Assembly (NCBI GenBank): GCA_037974665.1
Contig: CM075778.1
Location: forward strand, 13,195,001-13,259,000
Source of the DNA: Ehretia macrophylla
Lineage: Eukaryota; Streptophyta; Magnoliopsida; Boraginales; Ehretiaceae
Reading direction: 5' to 3'
Length of the DNA: 64,000 bases
In this document: one piece after another, positions 58,430 to 64,000 of the stretch
Layout of the letters: each line of letters starts with the position of its first letter
How positions within the stretch are numbered: the stretch's first letter is position 1
Made by a program: the position numbers and the translations under genes
Notes under the pieces: model-generated
What the model was told of the DNA's origin: nothing
The model's input: the letters and a program-made list of their open reading frames with translations, nothing else
The model's database searches: none

Positions 58430-60014
58430 TTCATGAACAAGCTTTGTTTATCATAGTAGCTCCAACGGCACGAGGTAAGAAAGCCATTTTAGTTCACTCT
58501 AGCCTTTTTGTATCACCTTCTTCTTTTCCTCACTCCCGTGCACCCAATGCGGAGTTTATTCTTGAAGATGAAAGCAATTTTCCACTGCTCTCACCCTAAA
58601 AAATCAGCCCGTTCTTACCACCACTGAAGGCCATTTCGGTTCCTTTACTGCCAACTTATGACCATATTCCACTAACCAACGGTTCTCATCTATTGACAAC
58701 GCTTCAACATATAACTTTACATCAAACAAAGTCACGTTAGTCGTAAAGGGGCTGCCCTTATCAGCCTTGGTTGACCAAAATGTGTTGGTCACAAGTAGTG
58801 ACCAACAAACAAAAAATGTTCTGTCTACTAAGCCATCCTCACCACGAGACTCTCAATACACCAGCCATGCCCCACTTTCTACTTCACCCAATATGAACAG
58901 AAACCCAAATGCACAGCCACATATCCACTTGAACAAGCTCTTAGTGAACCGAACAATAACCTTTATCGTGCTATTACTGCCAATTATGGGAAGACAACTA
59001 AGCACACATTGAACCCAACGCATGCCATGACTCACGACAAGGTTGACCAAGCTGGACCTTCTTATTTTCGTGACAAAGGTAAAGCTCCCCTTAGTTCCTC
59101 AAATGCTGTTTCCAATTGAAAAAATCTATTTATGGGGAGTTTAAAACAAAATCTCAAGCTTGAGTAAATGGAATGTGAAATTGTTGATGAAATCAAAGTT
59201 ACTTCTCTAACTCTTGAAATCTATGAAGATAGGCTAATTTATAGAGAAGCCACCACCCTTTCTTCTCATATAAAAAATGGTTGATGTCCAATGGAAATAA
59301 TTTGGCAAAGTTGAGAGTAACCATACGGAAAATGGTCTCTTCGTCTTTGGCTTTGAAAATGAAAAAAATTGTGATACTATTCTTCACCATAGGCCTCTTT
59401 TATTAAGGAAATGGGACTCCAACACTCAACTTGCAAATCTCAAACATGACAAAGTTCAAATTTGGCTGAAGTTCAATAATGTTCTACCTGACCTATGGTC
59501 AAGAATGGGCTTGAGTTATATACAGAGCACCATCGGCACCCTTCTCCAAATGGATGCTATCATGGAGTCAAGATTTCATCTTAGGTTTTCAAGAATGTGT
59601 ATTGAGATGAATATCAGAAGGATTTTCCAGATTATACAATAGCTAGAAATCGAAGTGGCAAACTTGTTCGGGTTTATATTGAATATCATTGCAAGCCCTC
59701 AAGATGCACAACGTGCAATGTTGTAGGACATACCACCTTAAATTGTCCTCTAGTCTCTAAAAGAAATAAGATGTTCCTACCATGGACAAATAACAACATG
59801 TTGAGTAAAAATATCGGAGAGAAGTCCCTAAGAAATCCAAAGCATCCTCACATGTGCAATCTAATCCGACCCTCTCACAAACCCAAACCTGCCACTAAGC
59901 AAACTGAGTCGGCTGCCCCTAAGGTTGCCACCACTAAGCCATCGGGTACTAAGCCCTCCGATCTCTTATTGCACTTCCAAACAACAACATATCCCCTACC
60001 CACAAAGCAACAAA
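58430..60014 (+). pseudogene. LINE-type ORF1 with DUF4283 and CCHC, broken
   Basis: Around 59450-59600 the translation reads VQIWLKFNNVLPDLWSRMGL and YIQSTIGTLLQMDAIMESR, the DUF4283 region found in plant LINE ORF1 relatives. At 59670-59750 YHCKPSRCTTCNVVGHTTLN CP matches the CX2CX4HX4C knuckle of that family. The frame is broken by many stops. After the knuckle comes a Lys/Pro/Thr-rich tail (59771-60014). No endonuclease or RT follows; a CACTA end interrupts at 60015. Confidence 0.7.
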
Positions 60015-60811
60015 CACTACAAGAAAAATAGGCTGAGACAACGACTAAAATCCGTAGCTTAGCAGTAGCCAAATTAGGACGGGCGATAGCTAGGCTACAG
60101 AATCCAGTCCGTAGTTAAAAGCCCAGTAGCCAAATTGATATTTCGTAGCCTATCCATAGCCAACTAAAATTTTGACTTTTTTCATTAATTATTAATGTCC
60201 GTAGCAAATCCATAGCTATTTCAGTCGTAAATCGGCCATCGCCCACGACTACGAATTAATCTCCGTAGAATTTCGGTAGTCAATTCGTAGCCAACTAAAA
60301 TTTTGATTTTTTTTATTAATTATTAACGTCCGTAGCAAAGTTGTAGCCGTTTCGATCGTAAATCGATCGTCGCCCAAGGCTACAGATTGGTATGGTAGCC
60401 AATTCGTAGCCAATTGTCACCAAATATCCGTAGCCTTTTGTCGGCACATTGCCGTAGCTATTCCGTCTCTAATTAATTATTTAATTTTAAAAAAATTATA
60501 AATATAAAAAATTAAAAATACAAATTAATATTTACAAAAAATTTAATATTTACAATAGATTTATAATATTTACAAAAAAAACTAATACAAAAATAATATT
60601 AATTTACAAAAAAAGTTAAAATGATCTACTATTGTCTTCTAATCATCTCGCTCACATTGTTTTAATGCCTGCAAAACTTTCCTTTTCTCATACTCTTCCA
60701 AAGTCATCTCTTATTACACCACAAACAAATATGCATAAATAACACACAAATATTTCTTGAAGATATTTAGAGCAATTTAATTTATTAAATTCCTCATTTA
60801 CATATATATTT
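60015..60811. mobile_element. CACTA (En/Spm) transposon end, truncated
   Basis: It begins CACTACAAGAAAAATAGG, the standard CACTA terminus, preceded by ordinary LINE sequence. For the next ~460 bases short words of the form (C/T)CGTAGC or CATAGC recur at least ten times in both orientations, the subterminal repeats bound by transposase. A block near 60165-60290 is repeated at 60294-60390. A short Glu/Lys-rich reverse-strand reading near 60710-60640 might be the transposase end. The element is cut by a solo LTR at 60812; no opposite end is visible. Confidence 0.85.
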
Positions 60812-63201
60812 TGAGACCCCGTACCAAGTCAGTATAGATCCATATGCATTTTATAGCATTTCATATATTTTTGTATCATTTAATATGCATCTATATTAAT
60901 TAATATGCATTTACATTGTTTAAGTGTGTTCGTCTCGTTTTACGTGTATTATATTTATTACATGCATTTACATGTCTTCACTGTCGTAGGTGATAATTAG
61001 AATTTACTACACTATAATAGCTAACCAAATAGTCGGGAATCAACTAAAAGGGCAAACTAGTAGTAGTGCATTTAGTTGGGGGGCAAGGTGGTCTTTTGGC
61101 AAACAAACTAAAATATCCTATCTATATACACACATTACACCACATACACACACAAAAATACTACACATACACACACATCAGAAAACACACACACCCACAC
61201 GACACACACACTACACACACAACTTTTTTAACCAAGAAGAAGAGAGAAAAGAAAAGAAGAAAGAAGAAGGAAAATGAGGAGGCATTTTCCAAGCTAGCAC
61301 AAGTCATCTTCAAGCAACTTCTTGCATATACAAGCTTTTCCTAGCTCCATTTCTTGTATTTTAACTCAAAGATAAGGTGAGGGATGATTTTCAAATGTTT
61401 AATAAAGGCATACAACTCATGGTAGAGTGATCTATATGTGTATAAAGCATGATTGAGCTAATATGTATATTAGATGTTAGATTTGAACTTGGTTTGATTT
61501 TCTAGGGTTTCAAGACTTAATGATTAAGCTCCATTATGTTTATTCTTGTTCTTGTAAGCTATCAAAATGCTAAATATGATTCCTACACTTGATTTTAAGA
61601 ATGAAAATAGAAGATGCATCTCTAGGAGGTAAATCTTGGTGGTTGAGCTTGTAATGTGTTGTAGTTGCTAACTTGAGTTCTATAATTGTATCCTTGATAG
61701 TTTTGATTGCAAATGGTATTTGATGCAAGTCTAGATGATGGCAAATGTGTATATTTGAAGTAAGATTGGTGCATAATCATAGTTGGAGCAAGATTAGAGG
61801 AGAAAGGGGTGAAAGACCATGAAAATCGGGTTTGAAATTGGCTCTTCAGCTCCAGTCGGTCAAGGGAGTTGGTCAAGGGAGCTTACCCGACTCCCTCATC
61901 CGACTCCCACTGCTCGAGTCAGTCGAAGGAGCCGGACGAGTCCCCTCGTCCGACTGCCCTACCACTTTTATGCAGCGTTTTCCTAAAGGTCATATCTCAC
62001 TCAATTCAACTCCGAATTGAGTTCCGTTTGATTCTAGAACTATCTAATTTCGATAAGCTTCGATTATATACCAAAATCAGGTTAATTGGAGTTTGTAAAT
62101 ATAGGAAATTTAACCTCCTAAGATAGGCTAATGCAGAAGCATTAGAGTTGTTTGGTGTATCTAGTGTAGGCTATTGGTAGGTATTATTGTTTAAGTAGCC
62201 AACTTGCAAGTTCTCATTATTATGTGCTAATACTAAATGACCTTCTAATCAAAATGCTTATATGAATATTTATTGTGCTATTGGTAATTACAAATGCATT
62301 TGAATTGTTTAAACGAGTCGGTTGCAACCATTAATGAATGCGGTAGTAATGAGACCTCCGGGAAGCAACGGGCTCGTGGGTATATCTCGCCTACCGGGGT
62401 AGTAACGAGACCTCCAGTCAGAAGTAGGGCTTGTTGGTATATCTCGCCTACCAAATTGTTCATTCCTTCTCTTACCAAGACCCATTTATCCTCCTACGGG
62501 TCAGGACCCAATGATATCTTGGAAGAGTTAGGTTATTTATCTATTATTGAATCTTGATTATATATCTTGTTTTCTCGCTTGTACATTCTTGTGTGCATGG
62601 CATGTTTTATCAACTGATTATGAAAAGATAAAACCTTTGCGAAAACCCTTCCTATTTCATCCTCACTAAGCTATATGCAGGATTAGTTCACCTCTCTTTT
62701 CCACCATTACAGGTTGTTCGGGGTTGGAGCTTGCAATTAATTGCTCGTTTGGTTAACCTTTTGTTGTAATAAAATAAGCTAGGCATGTGATCTATTTGAT
62801 GTAATGTATTAATCATGTGGATGCTTAACTATGTAACTAACTTGGTACATTACTCTTTCGAAGCTTAGTTGTAGAAGTTGGACCTGTATGAAGTAACTTA
62901 TTGAATCTAGGTCTTGTAAATTTGTACTTGGTGGTTGTAATATTATCTATTAGTGATGAATTTTGCATAATGGATGTTACTAGAATTGGTGTAATACATA
63001 GTTTGATGTTTTTACTTTATGATTATTAGAGCTCGGGCTATTGTTTTGTGCCTTAACGGATTTAGACGAAGTGATCTTCCTAAGCCCGTGGCATCACGAT
63101 CCCAGAACGCTTGAGGATTCGTAAGCTTAAATTTTTAATTACTTGTCATTATTGTGGTATAAGAGACCAATTTAGCAACTAAGGAAAAATGGGGTCGTGA
63201 C
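60812..63201 (+). mobile_element. Solo gypsy LTR, 2390 bp
   Basis: It starts TGAGACCCCGTACCAAG and ends GGGGTCGTGACA, typical for long-LTR chromoviruses. Flanks are TATTT (60807-60811) and TATAT (63202-63206), 4 of 5 identical. It has a CA-rich stretch (61125-61220) after a TATATA motif, and two tandem ~56-bp units (62342-62452). Frames at 60990, 61066, 61832 and 62294 lie within it and are not genes. Confidence 0.75.
62342..62452 (+). repeat. Two ~56-bp tandem units in the LTR
   Basis: GGTAGTAA(T/C)GAGACCTCC then GG(G/C)... TATATCTCGCCTACC occurs at 62342-62397 and 62398-62452. Confidence 0.8.
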
Positions 63202-64000
63202 ATATATTGTCAAATTTCTTCTTCCGGCACAATCTAACCAATGAAATAGTATTAAAAAGACACCAAAAGCTCATGAGTTAGAAGAGAAAACAGTTAATAA
63301 GAAACTTGGAATCAATCCAAGGCTTCTAGCAAGAAATGTAATTGAATCTCCCAAGTAATGTTTTGCATATGGAAGTGTAGTTTGTATTAAATTACCTTAT
63401 TATCTACCCTTCTAATATATAATTATTCATATCACCAATGCCATTTGCATAAAAGAGGATACAAGTTGGAGAAAATTGATGCATTCATATAGAAAAGAGA
63501 AATCCTATCACAGTTTGAACCATTGTAAGTCAGAACTCCATAGTCCTTAACAGGGGTAGTTTCATCATCAAACATATAAGAAAAATGTTCAGTCATGTTC
63601 CCTCCACCGAGTATGCATTTAGATACATTTGCACTTCATAGCAAAACTGTATTCAATGCCAATGAATTCATCCAAAGATTTGTTGATTACTAAACAAAAA
63701 GCCTAAGAATTAATCTCATCAATGTTGATGTTATCTTCTGCAAAGTGAAGCATGACTCAAAACCCACCTCTCACAAATCAGTGCTAATATATCTCATGAT
63801 CCATACATGATATGTATATATGCCTAGTGACTAAATCACAGGAATAATATGAATCACTTACAAATCCAAAAAACAAGCCTAGATTCTTCTTCAACACATG
63901 TGCCTAAGAAAGATAAACCATGATTAGGAAAAGCTAAAGAAAATGTGCAACTAAAGAAAAGCTTGAAAACATAGGGACATAGTACTTACAGTACCACAAC
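63202..64000. other. Unassigned AT-rich end of window
   Basis: No credible frame. It should be the other side of the disrupted CACTA or its host site. ACTTAC at 63986-63991 could be a minus-strand splice donor (GTAAGT), but there is nothing in the window to support an exon. Confidence 0.3.

Noticed and set aside
1..64000. CRISPR arrays, operons, toxin-antitoxin or phage-like modules
   Set aside because: No spaced repeat arrays or compact gene clusters; sequence type and gene structure are plant nuclear.

Overview
This looks like nuclear DNA of a flowering plant, most likely a eudicot. It is AT-rich, carries spliced genes with GT-AG introns, and is dominated by Ty1/copia and Ty3/gypsy chromovirus retrotransposons with tRNA-iMet-type primer-binding sites, plus CACTA, Mutator-like and Tourist/Harbinger-like DNA elements. 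I could not identify the species. The only well-supported host gene is a five-exon Rho-of-plants GTPase-activating protein (RopGAP, CRIB plus RhoGAP, 521 aa by my splice model) on the minus strand at 45970-50792. I see no prokaryotic genes, CRISPR array, tRNA or rRNA gene.

Layout. 1-8970: a decayed minus-strand gypsy chromovirus (partial 3' LTR, chromodomain integrase, RNase H, RT, protease, Gag, PBS, truncated 5' LTR). 8971-9397: the end of a related LTR in the opposite orientation, joined head-to-head. 9398-12768: a minus-strand copia pol/gag relic. 12800-18500: noncoding LTR and leader material, including a Mutator-type foldback MITE (14449-15482) and two tandem minus-strand LTR copies. 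18505-22860: a plus-strand copia relic of the same family with polypurine tract and 3' LTR. 22860-26168: a copia gag split by a 2.6-kb solo gypsy LTR with a perfect 5-bp target duplication. 26169-38477: another gypsy LTR split by a complete gypsy element (28596-37010, duplication ATGAT).

38478-45010: a mosaic. A duplicated unknown repeat (copies 1 and 2) carries a 1.2-kb TAA-flanked insertion that contains a 219-bp Tourist-like MITE. A badly decayed copia RT/RNase H is broken first by repeat copy 2 and then by a 1.7-kb TAA-flanked element with an extreme G-rich stretch. 45970-50792: RopGAP, with a SINE-like relic in intron 1. 51296-53580: two Mutator-type MITEs in the 5' flank of RopGAP. 53590-56749: mostly unassigned, with a possible LTR relic. 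56750-60014: a LINE-type ORF1/DUF4283 relic split by a solo copia LTR. 60015-60811: one end of a CACTA transposon, cut by a solo gypsy LTR (60812-63201). 63202-64000: unassigned.

Nothing here points to a new multi-gene functional system. The informative content is the nesting order, recoverable from target-site duplications and in one case an internal empty site, and the transposon load around a conserved signalling gene. Coordinates of LTR ends, splice sites and target duplications were read by eye from the bases; family names rest on recognised motifs, not on any search.
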